Shown in pieces: positions 12,429 through 24,400 of a stretch of DNA of 64,000 bases (the stretch's first letter is position 1; every line of letters begins with the position of its first letter). The translations under genes and the position numbers were made by a program. This DNA comes from Arthrobotrys musiformis (Eukaryota > Ascomycota > Orbiliomycetes > Orbiliales > Orbiliaceae): NCBI GenBank assembly GCA_036971715.1, contig JAVHJL010000002.1:280501-344500 (forward strand), written 5' to 3'. The notes below the pieces were generated by a model. That model was not told the DNA's origin and did no database searches. It saw only the letters and a program-made list of their open reading frames with translations.

Positions 12429-12828
12429 TCAATCATCGGTAACGCTCTCTGTATACACTGTCATGATGTCCTCAATCTTGCCCGCGGCGACGGCCTTCAA
12501 GGCCTTGTGAGCACTGCATTCAGTGTCGTAGAAGTTCATGTCTTCTAGGGTTGCAAATACAGTGATTGCGAAGAGGTTGAAACCCTTGCTTCGAGGATCT
12601 TCCTTCGCAATGGTTTTCCCCGCGCTGACAGAGAGGATGTATGGCTTGCCATCCTACATAACATATATTATTAGCATTGTGGTTTTGAATTGAGCTGTTA
12701 ACATGTTGAGGAAAATATCGTAGTACCTTTAGCCCGGTTTGCTTGACGGTTTTGTATTGTTCAAGAATGGCATCCTGGTGTGCTACATTCGGGATCTTGA
12801 ACAATGTCACCCGCTTGATTGGACTCAT
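12429..12828 (-). CDS. Stress-responsive Dabb (alpha/beta-barrel dimer) domain protein
   Basis: Exon 1 12727-12828 and exon 2 12429-12653 are separated by a 73-nt intron (donor GTACTA, acceptor TGTAG) and give 108 residues, the usual single-domain Dabb length. The start MSPIKRVTLFKIP is typical of the first strand, followed by a helix (DAILEQYKTVKQTGL), then DGKPYILSVSAG, RSKGFNLFAITVFATLEDMNFYDT and the helix ECSAHKALKAVA. These match the dimeric alpha+beta barrel fold. Proteins of this fold include stress-induced plant proteins and polyketide cyclases such as the olivetolic acid cyclase group; which activity applies here cannot be told. It has no signal peptide and should be cytosolic. Confidence 0.85.
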
Positions 12829-15482
12829 GGTTGGTATATTCTAACATGCATGCAGCCTCAGGATTAGTAAATGTTAAAATAGCTTGATCCAAGGTGATTA
12901 GGTAGGCCTATCGATCTCCAGAACCAAGTACTGACCGGATCCTAGATTCTAGAATTCTGTGGTGGTGATATAGATAGAATATATATGTGTTTGTGCGGGG
13001 ATGCTAATATTGCAATCTGAATTGTACGGCTTTGTAAGGTTTATGTACGTAAGCTTTTTAGACTTTCTACTTTGTAATTAATTACCTTGGAGTATATCGA
13101 ATTCGCGAGATAAAAGAACTAGGCAAGGTATTTTTATATCGACATCGGCTTTCGGATTCGCACGATCGACTTGCAATTGACTTCTTGAGATCTCGCGCTC
13201 GGGTTACAGTTGAAATGTGATGAGTATACAAAGCTCGGCTCTGGGAGGCCTTCGGCTTAAGAGGCTACCTTTATATATAGCCACTACTGTTATATCTTGG
13301 AAACCATCTTCCGCTTGTTATCAAGCTTAACTTAATCGATCGAGTGGATCACGGTTACCTTCGGCAGCATCATTTGAGTTGGTTTTCTTCGATAAACAAC
13401 ACAAATGTTGCAACAAGCGGTGTGGACGAAAGCTGCTAGTTACTGGCGAATCGATGGTGCTGATAAGTAGTCTCGTTCCCACTGATAGGATAAAATTGGT
13501 CTCAAGCGCTGGTGCATTTGCATGTAAGCACCTGTATTCAAAAAAAAAAAAGGGGGGGGGGGAGTAAGCATTAAATCATAGGTTTGTTAGGTGATAGAGC
13601 ATCGGTCTTGTGTACCAAAACGATCCTCTGGTGTGAGTGTCTTCAAAAGATGTATTAAATTTAAAAGAGAGAATTAATTGTATTATGGGGCGACATAGCA
13701 ACTGGGTGTCATTATATTATGTACGATGGCGTCTGTATACGTGCGGTACCGGGTAGATGCCGGGTTAGCCTAGATAAATTCGGGACGGTAACTTCTCACC
13801 GCTTCGGAAACTATAGCGATTATTTAAATGTGTGGTAGGGGTTTTCCTGATTGTATTTTGGTACGAGCAGGTACACGGGGTAGACTATGGTCGCAACCTG
13901 AGACCGGGTCTTGTATACGTATTGTCATTAGCCATGAAAAATAGTCGTTATGTATATTTCTATACATTTTTAGAGGGCCTTTGGACGAGAATGCGTTCGA
14001 ACATTCATATGATCAAATCTCTTATATTTATTGACCCAAGATCATAGGGGTTAGCGTGAGAAATGTGGTAAGAATTTTATGGTGTGCTAGTGGTTTGATA
14101 AGATGTTCGTTCATATGCCTTGATGATAGATATTAATATATATATACATATATATATTTTACATTTCTATCGATAATCCGGCCTTCCTATAAAATTTACG
14201 AAAGGTTTGGGCAAATTGTGATATCGTCCGGCGTATTACTCTTCGTACGTATACATGGTCATGCGTGGTATAAATATGTATCTACAATACTGTTCATTCT
14301 ACAAAGCCCTCATCGTAAGCCATGGAATCCAATAGCCTGTTATAGACTACCCACAGCGATTGAATTGGACAGCGACAAATCGGTAAAAAGATATGAACAT
14401 ATATACATCAACCTAGACACGTTTTCCCCATGATCTCTTTGTAGAAATCTATTGCTATTGGAGTATTTTAACTTCTATAAAAAGGCTCGTTTATATCGAC
14501 GAATCCTCTACCGCGTGTACCGCTCTGTAGCTACAAGTAGCATGTATTACCTCCAGGTCTGGAACCACCGCGATGGATTCTGAATCGGGATAACGTTTTT
14601 AAATTGCTCCCCGTGAGTTTTTCTGGCCCACTGGTCTGGAGCGAACTCTCTGACCCACGAGACCAATTGCTTCCGCAGTTTGGGGTCAGTTTTTGCGTTG
14701 GCTCTTTTCCCTTGTGTTATTTCCTGTTTTGATATTACCCCTTTTTCTCGCCTCGTTCATTTGGAGTGGCAAAACGTGTGCTCAAAGTATCTCGAATTTC
14801 CAGAAATTGAGTACGAGCGGCAAAGGGACAACTATATGTCAAAAACTCATATAGGAGGAGAAAAGAAGAAGATGATGATGAACTGAAAGAAGATGAACTA
14901 GACGGTATGGTTTCGATGAGTCTAGAAGCATTTAATTTAAAAAGACCGTTTTTTTCTTGGTTGCTTGTCACAGATTCATTAGGAGATTATGAGGTTGCAT
15001 CTGTCCGCTGTCTGCGGTCGCTAAAGCACGCTCGATCTGGCGTGGCCCGACCGAGACAAAAGTGCACGATTTCACAACGACACATGCGTTTTGTCAAGAA
15101 ATTGACCATGATATTTAGCAAGATATATATCGATGGGGATGAAAACGAAGATGAAGACGTGTAGTGTATATACCTTTCCGCAAAGGCTTTATTTCATTGT
15201 CATTAAAATTAATATTTCGTAGAGACTCCCCATGGGAGTGGTAGAGAACAGCAACAAAAGCCCTCAAAGTATGAACATGATGCCAACCAAACGAGAGACA
15301 GGAAATCCAAGATGAAGGGTATAGTTATGTACATGAAATTGCGTACTGAATGTTCTTTTCAAGCAAGCATATATATGTGCTTTGAGACCAATTCCTGCAT
15401 CGTGGATCAAAGTGGTATCATGAAATTATGTGAGAAAGGAGAAGACACGGTCGAACGTTCCACAAGGGCGAAAGTTATTAGC
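12829..15482. other. Intergenic region, AT-rich
   Basis: About 2.65 kb with short open frames only and no recognisable domain. A conspicuous A12-G11 homopolymer junction lies at 13540-13562, and TA-rich sequence with ATATATATACATATATAT-like runs lies near 14138-14158. I found no convincing tRNA or mobile-element ends. Confidence 0.55.
13540..13562. repeat. Adjoining poly-A and poly-G homopolymers
   Basis: Twelve A residues run directly into eleven G residues. The purine-only tract lies in gene-free DNA. Runs like this are prone to sequencing length error, so the exact counts may be unreliable. Confidence 0.85.
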
Positions 15483-15895
15483 TTAAGCAACGACAGCCAT
15501 GATGGCAGCGATGGCACCTGCCAATGCGAAGCCGGAAGCAGGGAAGATGGAGCCAGCGCCACTGCCAGGTCCAAGGGATTCAGTTGGAGCAGTGGTTGGA
15601 TACTCTGGGATGCTGCCAGTAGTGGTGGTGGTTGTGGCATTTCCTGGGACGCTTGGAGTGTATGTTGGAACAGAGCCGCTGTCAGTTGTAGTGGCATTGC
15701 TGGGAGGAGATGGCACGAGGGTAGTTGGATAACCGGTTGGTGCACAATCGGTTCCAATAACAGTTTCAGTGACCCAGACGGTCTCTAAATATAATATTAG
15801 CAATGTGGTCAACTTGAGGGCATCGTAGGATCTAAGTACATACCCTGAGCGGCAGCAAGGGCGGCGCAAGAAAGGATGATGGCAGTGAATCGCAT
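15483..15895 (-). CDS. Small Ser/Thr/Pro-rich GPI-anchored-type surface protein
   Basis: Exon 1 15844-15895 encodes a signal peptide (MRFTAIILSCAALAAAQ) and exon 2 15483-15784 the rest; the 59-nt intron has donor GTATGT and acceptor TTTAG and joins in phase 1. The 117-residue product starts its mature part with ETVWVTETVIGTDC, continues through a Pro/Thr/Ser-rich stretch with NATTT sequons, and ends in a hydrophobic tail (GFALAGAIAAIMAVVA) preceded by small residues (GPGSGAGS), the pattern of a GPI attachment signal. Such proteins sit in the plasma membrane or cell wall. The function is unknown. A longer in-frame start at 15869 exists but would lose the signal peptide, so it is not preferred. 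Confidence 0.85.
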
Positions 15896-18432
15896 TTTGA
15901 TTGATTTGAATATTAAAGTTGAAAGTTGATTAATATTTTGTTAACGTTTGGAGATCGAGATCGACTGAGTGAATGTCTAAGCTTTAGGGAAGAACGATCG
16001 TTTTTCTTTAAAGATTTGATATCTGATTAAAGCGATTGGCTGGAGGCTAAATGCTCTCTTGGTTGTGATTCAAAGAGTGAGTATGAGCTGAGGGATGAGA
16101 ATATCAGGAAAACCATGTGCGGGAGGGCGATTGTTAAATACAGTTCTCCGTCATATCAGAGCGAGCGCTGTTTCTTTGTTCAACCGCAGGCAATACTTAG
16201 GTTATGCCAGTGTGCCAGACGATTGCATATTCGCACTTTTCTTCTTTCTGACCAAGGCGGCCGCCATGATCAATGGTTTGTGATATAACTCCGTGCTGCG
16301 ACGTACAACAAACCCTTGTTCAAATTGCCTGTTGTTTTTTTCGCCAAGGTCGACTCAATCGTTCTGAACCAATGACGGACCGGCGCTATACGTTTTTGGG
16401 GGTTGGGGACCAGGGCCAGCCACAAGAAGGTTCTGTCTATCGAGAAAAACTGGGCCTATCAGAGCTTTTTTCGAGTACACTGACGCAGCCGATTCCCAGT
16501 TTTGATCACCAAAGTGGCTTGAAGATGGCGATCCATGAACAAGAGTTTTTCCAAGTTTTTGGTCCTGTTGACAGGTATATTCGCGTCGGAATCAAATCCT
16601 TGAATCATATGATGTTGCTTCATAACTTGGCCAGATTACCCAAAGATGTGTAGAACATATTTGGCTCCAAGCAAGGAAGAACGAAACCTGACGTCGAAAA
16701 CACAACATACACTTTTCGTTCTCGTGGCACAGGTGATAGGCGTCGTGGGTGCGCATTGCTTTCGACACGCAGAAGCCATCATGCTAGTACGGTTTTTTTT
16801 TCTGTGCTATGATCCACAATTACAACCAGCTGGGTTTGGTGTGGATTGGTTCTCTGAGAGAGATCTGTGCTCTCGTTTGTCTTTATCCCCGTGTAATTGC
16901 GGTAATTGGCGAGCTTGATAAATCGACAATGGCCAAAGAGTCCCGTGGTCGAGAGGAAATTTGGTTATTGAACGTTATTGGATCTCCTTATTCTTGCGTA
17001 TCACAGAATCCTTGCTTACGTATGGCTGCACCCAAGATTCTTTGGTGAACCGATTGAGAAAGAAAATGCTTCTGGGAAAAAGCTTGAGCAGTTTGTCACA
17101 CAACAGCTGCAGTTACTTGTCGCATCGTGTGGGCTGTTGTTCAACGCGAAGTCTCCACGGTGTGGAAAATTTCGATAACCGTGCAATCCGTCGGCTCATC
17201 TTTCCACTGTGATGCCATGCTAATTAATATATGTATTGTAAAACCGCCCGGGGAAGATCGCCCGTTCCCTCATCTCCGCTTGCATACCCTTTTCATGATC
17301 AAGGGCGACTTATTTAGCCAAAACGTGCCAAACGCGCGTACCAAGAATAGTTGTCGCTGGTTGGATGGATTTGCATCGATCAAAAGTCATTTCCACCTAA
17401 AAGTTAAACTTAATAAGCATGACCTTAAAAAGGAATCTTAAGTGTCAAAATGAGTGTTTATGAGCGCCATGACCGCAAGCTCTCGGAATACACAGTACTT
17501 TTGTACTCGGTACCTGCATTGATCGCGGTTCGGTTCATTTGGCTAGACCCCAGATGCCATGTCTAGCCGACCAGTTCATTTCAAGCTGTCTGTCAAAGGG
17601 GTGGACAGCTGGGTCTTCATATAGTATTAGTCTCTTTCATTTCTCTCGCTCTTAACTAAGTACTCTATACATGTACATAGAAATTGGCTCCCTGTCTTAT
17701 AATAGCCGGTGCCTTCAGTGGTCTAGCGGTGTGGCGGGAACGGTTGTGTAAGTGATCGATTGTGGTTCGAGACCATTGGCTTTTGGGGAGGAAATATCAT
17801 CAATCATTGCCGCTCTTGGCGAACGTGACTGATATAATATTACCACACGACAACACGGAAGATCCAGGTGATACGTGGTTACAACCTGCATCAGACGATG
17901 GGCTCAAACGACCTCTCCGACACCTGTCACTTTTCAGTCAAGGATAACCTCAAACTACCTTATGAGGGTATCCCTATATCAGTCCCTTCTGGGGTTAGCC
18001 CAGCTTTGCTTCGCGGCCCTACTTGCTCAGGCCCTACCTTCTCAAAGGTCGCGATGCTACGTTTGATACCATTGATCGGGGCACGTTATATTCTAATGGC
18101 CCGCCATTATACGACAAAATGGCAGCGGGATCTGAGAGGATAGATTCCCATCAGGATAGATTGTCATGAAAAAAATGTGGGTAGGTAGTTATAACCCGTT
18201 CCAGGTGCTATTCCCTCTCGCAGATCCCTCTAATCGTCCTGCATTTATCACACACGCTTTTTACACTGCCCCCATTTGGCTATCAGCTGCCTCATGCTTT
18301 TTTTGTTTGTTGTTTTGTTATTGCAGGTTGGATTCGGGGCTAATTGCAGATCCGCCAAAGCGGAGTGGATCCGTCTACCAGACATCTTTGGGACGTTGGT
18401 TGTAGCAAAGGCGGGCTACACGTTTCCTGCAC
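15896..18432. other. Intergenic region with no recognised gene
   Basis: About 2.5 kb between two divergently transcribed surface-protein genes. Several overlapping plus-strand open frames (for example 16273-16653) have no recognisable family and no coherent splice partners. A tRNA-like but imperfect segment near 17707-17785 is discussed under rejected items. Confidence 0.5.
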
Positions 18433-21400
18433 ATGATGCGCCGTTTGGCGTTGGGGCGTGCACCGCTGTTTTTGCTGCTGGTTTCATCTACTTCTATCTT
18501 TTCCCTGCCTCCAGACCGATTTTTAGCTCGAGATGCTCGAGGGAGGCTGGTCCAAGAGAGAGCAGTTGCGCAGGCGGCAACAGGGGACTATAGAGAAGGG
18601 GATTTTACCACGGATGCATATAATCGGCTAACAAGTCATGAAATAGATTTTGAAGATGAATTTGAGTCTAAGAGGGCGAAGGGGGATGGTAAGATAGGGC
18701 CTGTTGATAAAGCTTCCGTTGGAGGTCTTGTAGGGTCTGGATCCGACGACACAGACTCCGAAGAGAGGGATCTGTCTTCTTCCTCTGATTGGAGCTCTAG
18801 AACATGTAGCGGATGCGTAGACAAGCTGATAAAGTGGCTTGATGACAACCGGGCAGACTTGGTTAACTTATCGCCGTGGTCGAAGGCTAACCTAACAAAC
18901 TGGGCGAGGGCCTTTACATATTTTTCTGAGATAGCAGACACTGGTGGGTATGATACCGGGACCGAAGTTCTAACGGGGTCGAATTTGCCTTCTTATTATA
19001 GTTATATTGCGCAGGTAATTTCGCTTGCTGTCCAAAACCCCGCTACAACACTATCAATTGATATATACTAATGGCCAGGGTAGGCGAAGGATACAGACTT
19101 CGAAGGAACCTCGGGAGGCGTGACCTCTACCAGTGGAGGGGCTGGAATCACTGCAACAACTTCATCGTCGAAGTCTACAGCGACGGGGACAAAAAGTGTT
19201 AGCGTGCCTGGAGGCCTCGGCAACTCCAATCTCATTAGTGGAGGAGGGACAGGGGGAGGCAGTGTGGGTGGGGGCAGTATTGGTGGAGGCGGTATTGGTA
19301 GTGGGCCAAATGCCGGCGGCCAAGGGGGCGGTGTCGCGCCGTCTGGCGGGACTCTTACCTTGACTGCTGTTACTGATATTGGCGGAGCTACCGAAACGAC
19401 CGGGACGACTCAAGCTGCCGCTAGTTCTTCCACGAGTACAGCCGAGCAAGGAGGAACAGATATTTCCTATATCACGAGTGGGATTCTCACCAAATTAATC
19501 AACCCAACTTCGACGACTACTATTCCGGAGGGTGGAACCCATCCTTACAGTGTCAGCTACTATTCGACGGATGGAACTTTGACGCTAACGATAATTTCAA
19601 CCCTCGATGACAACCTGGACTGGGTTACAGAGACAACCAGTGCTAGTACGACGAGTGTGGTTGCTGATACCGGCCTTAGTTCTCTAGGTGGGAATACCAA
19701 GCTACTCACGGGCACCTCGGGAATGTCTACCCAGACGGCCTCTGGCACTAGCACTCTAACGACGGTGATTACTGGGCCAGGATCGGGTGGGTCTGTTACT
19801 CGGACCGTAACTGTGACCTTCTATCCCACGACCTCGTCGAGTGGGGTGAATTTCTCCCTCACGAATACCAATGCCAACCTTGTGACTGGGACGGCCTCGA
19901 CAGGGACAGGAAGTAGTGCCACGGCCACGGCCACGCAAACGGTTACTTCTACGACCTCACAGGCCGGAAACACGAGCCTCACTGGCTCTATAAAATCTCA
20001 GGGAAACCTGGCTTCCACTGGCACTGGCACTAGTATTAGCACCCCGACTTACACTCAGATAGTTGTGAGAAGTAGCGGAACGGTAACAAAGACGGTTACC
20101 GAAGGCCCCGCTACTTCTACCGACTCGGCGGCTGGATATCTGAGCTCGCTATCGAGCAATGTAAACATGGTCAGCTCGGCCCTGAGCTCTTTGTCGAGTC
20201 TGGTGAATCTGGCGGGCTCTTCTACCACAGGGGATGTGACCATCACCAGTGGCACTGTCACAGTCTCCGTAACAAGTGATGTTACGACCTGGACGACATT
20301 AAGTCCTCCGGTGACACCAACGAGCTTCACTACCTCCTCTTCAACTACAACCACAAAGCCCACGTCCACGTCTACAACCTCAACGTCAACATCTCCAACT
20401 TCAACATCAACAGCGTCAACGACGTCAAGCACATCGTCTACTAGTTCCTCGACATCGTCCTCCTCAACTTCTGTCAGCACATCAATCGTGTCAACATCGA
20501 CTGCTGCTACAACCTCGACTGGCGGTGGACTAACGGGCTCGGTCACTACCCAAGGGAATCTTGTGTCCTCCTCAACAAATACTATCACAAAGGAAACCAC
20601 GATTGTGACCTCCGTAGTACAGACTATAACGGATGACTCGACCTACAGTGACCCACTTACAACATATGTGATAACTGATGATATTACGGTTACCAGACTG
20701 ACAACATTAACTCGGAGGCCAAGCGGCACGACCGCTTTTACGACACAGGACGTCTTTACCACGGAAGAAAGGGTCACGACTATCACCTTAGGTGATGATA
20801 CAATTACTAGCACAATAACCGACGAAATCACAATCCAAGCATCTACCACCTCAACTACTAGTCGGGGAACTCCAATTACCGTGATCGATCTTGTAACGAC
20901 TGATTTTTATACAACGGCGGTGGAAACGAGGGTCTTGACTGATGACTACACCTTTGTCGATGGCTCGACGACATACACAAAAACCGAAGACATCACAGTA
21001 TCGGTTCTTACAACTTTCACAAGTCAACGAACTATTCACACTACGATTCCGGTCTCCACCACGGAAGATTTATTTTTTGTAAAAGGCGTGACGAAAGTTG
21101 TGACCGAGGATCTCACTTATACCGATGGCTCAACAACGTTGACGATAACGGATGATTTTACTATCATCGACTACACCACGTCAACGAGCACTCGCTTGCC
21201 CACGGGACTGCCTAGTACTCATACCATATTGGCTACTGATGATATAACTACCCATGTCGGGTCGCTCAAGGTGGTTACAAGTGATCTGACATACACGGAT
21301 TCAACTACGACGGAAATAATCACACACGACTATACGATTATAGACTACACTACTTCCACTCAGACCATCCTCCCTAGCCGAAGTGGGACAACTGATACGA

Positions 21401-24400
21401 AATTTGTCACCCAGAACTCGTACACTACACTCGGGGCAACAAAGGTCATCACGACTGAGCTTACATATAGTGATCAGACAACGACGCATACTTCAACGGC
21501 TATTCTAACCGTTGTCGACTATACCACCTCTACATCCACACTAGCTCATCCGGGAATAACTGCGGTAGCCGAATATGTCACTACTATGCAATCGACAATC
21601 ACAATCACTGATGATGTTACTGTTAGCGATCAGTATACCACATATACCTTGACAAATGACTTGACCGTCACGCAGGACTACACTTCGACATTCACATCAG
21701 GAATTACACCGACGGGTGTCGTGACCGTATTCGCGGGTCAAACAACCACGATCCAACAGGAAATTGTGGTGACTGACGATTTCACGTATAGCCAAATAGA
21801 TAATACCATAACTGTTACGAACCCATTCACCTTGACACAGTATAGAACCGCCACGCTGAGCCGCGGGTCGACCGTTTACCGTCCTGTCACTACGACGATC
21901 CAGCAGCAATTGGTTGTTACAGATGACATCACGTATAGTGATGATTATACTACGTTCACAATCGAATCTGGCTATACCATAACCCAGTACCAAACGTCGA
22001 CGTATACAGTGGCGCACTCCGGGACCGGAGCGAAGACTATCACAAACCCTGTAACCTTCACGCAGAGCGCGGTGCAATTTGTGACTGACGATATAACAGT
22101 GACACTGGATGAGTTAACTTATACGGTAACTCAAGACTTTACCGTCAATCAGGTAGAGACGTCGACAAGGACTCGTAGCACCTCTGTCCAGCCTCCCGCA
22201 GTAACACATACGAATGATTTCACAACGACAATATCGCAAACATCGATATTCACAGATGATACTACTATTACGGGGAGCCAGACAACTTACACGATTACGG
22301 CACCCCATACCATGATAGTAGTCTCCACCTCGATAAGTCATGAGGTTGAAACCGTGTCTCCGGCTGCTGCAACCATTACCCAGGATATAACCAGGACCCT
22401 CTCACAAACCACCGTGCTAACCGATGATACAACCATTACTGGGAGCCAAACTACTTACACGTATACTTCGGGGCATACGCTAATATTGGTTTCGACTTCA
22501 ACTAGTCACATGACTAAAACGACTCAACCTCCTACGGTAACTTTTGAACAGGATATTACTACTACTATCTCTCAAACCACAGTTTTGACGGACGACACAA
22601 CGATAGCGGGGAGCCAGACGACTCAGACGCTCACATCGGGCCACACTTTGGTCGTGGTATCGACTTCCACGAATCACCGAACCCAAACAACACAACCGCC
22701 CACAGTAACTGTCGAACAGGATATCACAACTGTGATCTCTCAGACAACTGTTCTTACTGACGATATTACAATCACGGGCAGCCAAACCACTTACACCTTA
22801 ACTTCCGGGCATACCATGGTCGCGGTAGTGACATCAACAAGTCATAGAACCGATTTCACCCAGCTTGCTCCCACTACCATTGAAAGTGATATCACAACAG
22901 TGGTTACGCAGACAAGCGTTCTAACGGACGATACTACAATAACTGGTAGTCAAACAACATATACTTTGACATCTGGGCATACCTTGATCGTGACGACAAC
23001 GTCTACAAACCATCAGACCGAGTCTACCCAACCAGCTCCCGTGACCGTTGAGAGTGATATTGCTACTACGATGACTAGAACAAGCGTTCTGACGGACGCC
23101 ACTACTATAACTGGTAGTCAAACTACACTGACATTTACTTCTGGCCATACATTAATCTTAACGACTACATCTACCAACTATCGGACTGAAAGTACACAGC
23201 CAGCAGCAGTGACGGTAGAAAGTGATATTACAACAACCTTGATACAGACGAGTATTCTTACGGATGATACGACTATAACCGGTAGTCGGACGACATATAC
23301 CTTTACCTCTGGTTATACCATGCTTATCACAACCATATCTACTAGCCACCAGACGGAGTTCACGCAGTTAGCGCCAACCACGGTGGAAAGCGATGTGACG
23401 ACAACTTTGGTGCAAACCAGCGTTCTTACAGATGACACCACGATAACAGGGAGTAGGACGACATTTACATTCACTTCTGGCCATACCATGTTGATCACAA
23501 CTACATCTACTATCCACCAAACAGAGTCTACACAGTTAGCACCGACAACACTGGAAGAAGACGTCACAACGACATTAGTGCAAACTACTGTCCTTACAGA
23601 CGATACGACGATGACAGGGAGCAGGACGACGCTAACATTCACTTCCGGCCATACAATGCTAATTACTACTACGTCAACAAGCCACCAAACAGAGTCTACG
23701 CAATTACAACTAGTTACGATAGAAAGTGATGTAACGACGACATTAGTGCAAACTACTGTTCTTACGGATGATACAACAATAACTGGGAGTGGAACGACCC
23801 TAACTTTCACCTCCGGCCATACAATGCTGATAACTTCTACCTCAACGAGCCACCAAACGGAGACTACCTTGCCCATAGCGACGATTACTGATGACTTAAC
23901 ATTCACAATATCCCAAACGACAATCATTACGGACGACACGACGATAACAGGGATCTCAACTACATACACTCTGACGGATGATCATACATACGTTGCAGTT
24001 ACAACCTCCACGAGCTATTTGACGGAAACTACGGTTCCACAATCTGGAACTACGATCACTGGTTCCCACGGGCCGCAGACCTACATAATTTCAACGGATT
24101 CCACAACAACGTACTACGGGACCGAAAGTGGCACAACCTATACTACTGTGATATCTGGGACCACAATTACAACCACTTCAATATCGTCTTCTGTGCCACG
24201 GTCCCCTGACACCCCGCTATCTAACTCTGTTTCGTCCACGACTACCGCCTCAAGTAGTACTAGCTATACCACTATATATTCAACCGAGATCATAGTGTCG
24301 ACGACAAAGGATATCGTTACTGATGAGGTAACTTTGACGAAATCGACAGTATTAACGGACGACATCACGACCACGGCGACATCTGTTGTAACATCGAGTC

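Noticed and set aside
16273..16653. 126-residue plus-strand open frame
   Set aside because: No family motif, no signal peptide, no splice partners, and it lies among several overlapping frames of similar quality.
17707..17785. tRNA-like segment with GGTCTAGCGG and GTGGTTCGAGACC
   Set aside because: D-arm and T-arm-like motifs are present, but no reading gives proper acceptor and T stems at the same time; at best a decayed tRNA. tRNAscan-SE would decide.
20055..20600. Long minus-strand frames rich in Val/Glu/Asp within the giant gene
   Set aside because: They are shadows of the Thr/Ser codons of the plus-strand repeats (ACN read backwards as NGT), as are those at 23313-23969 and 24984-25286.
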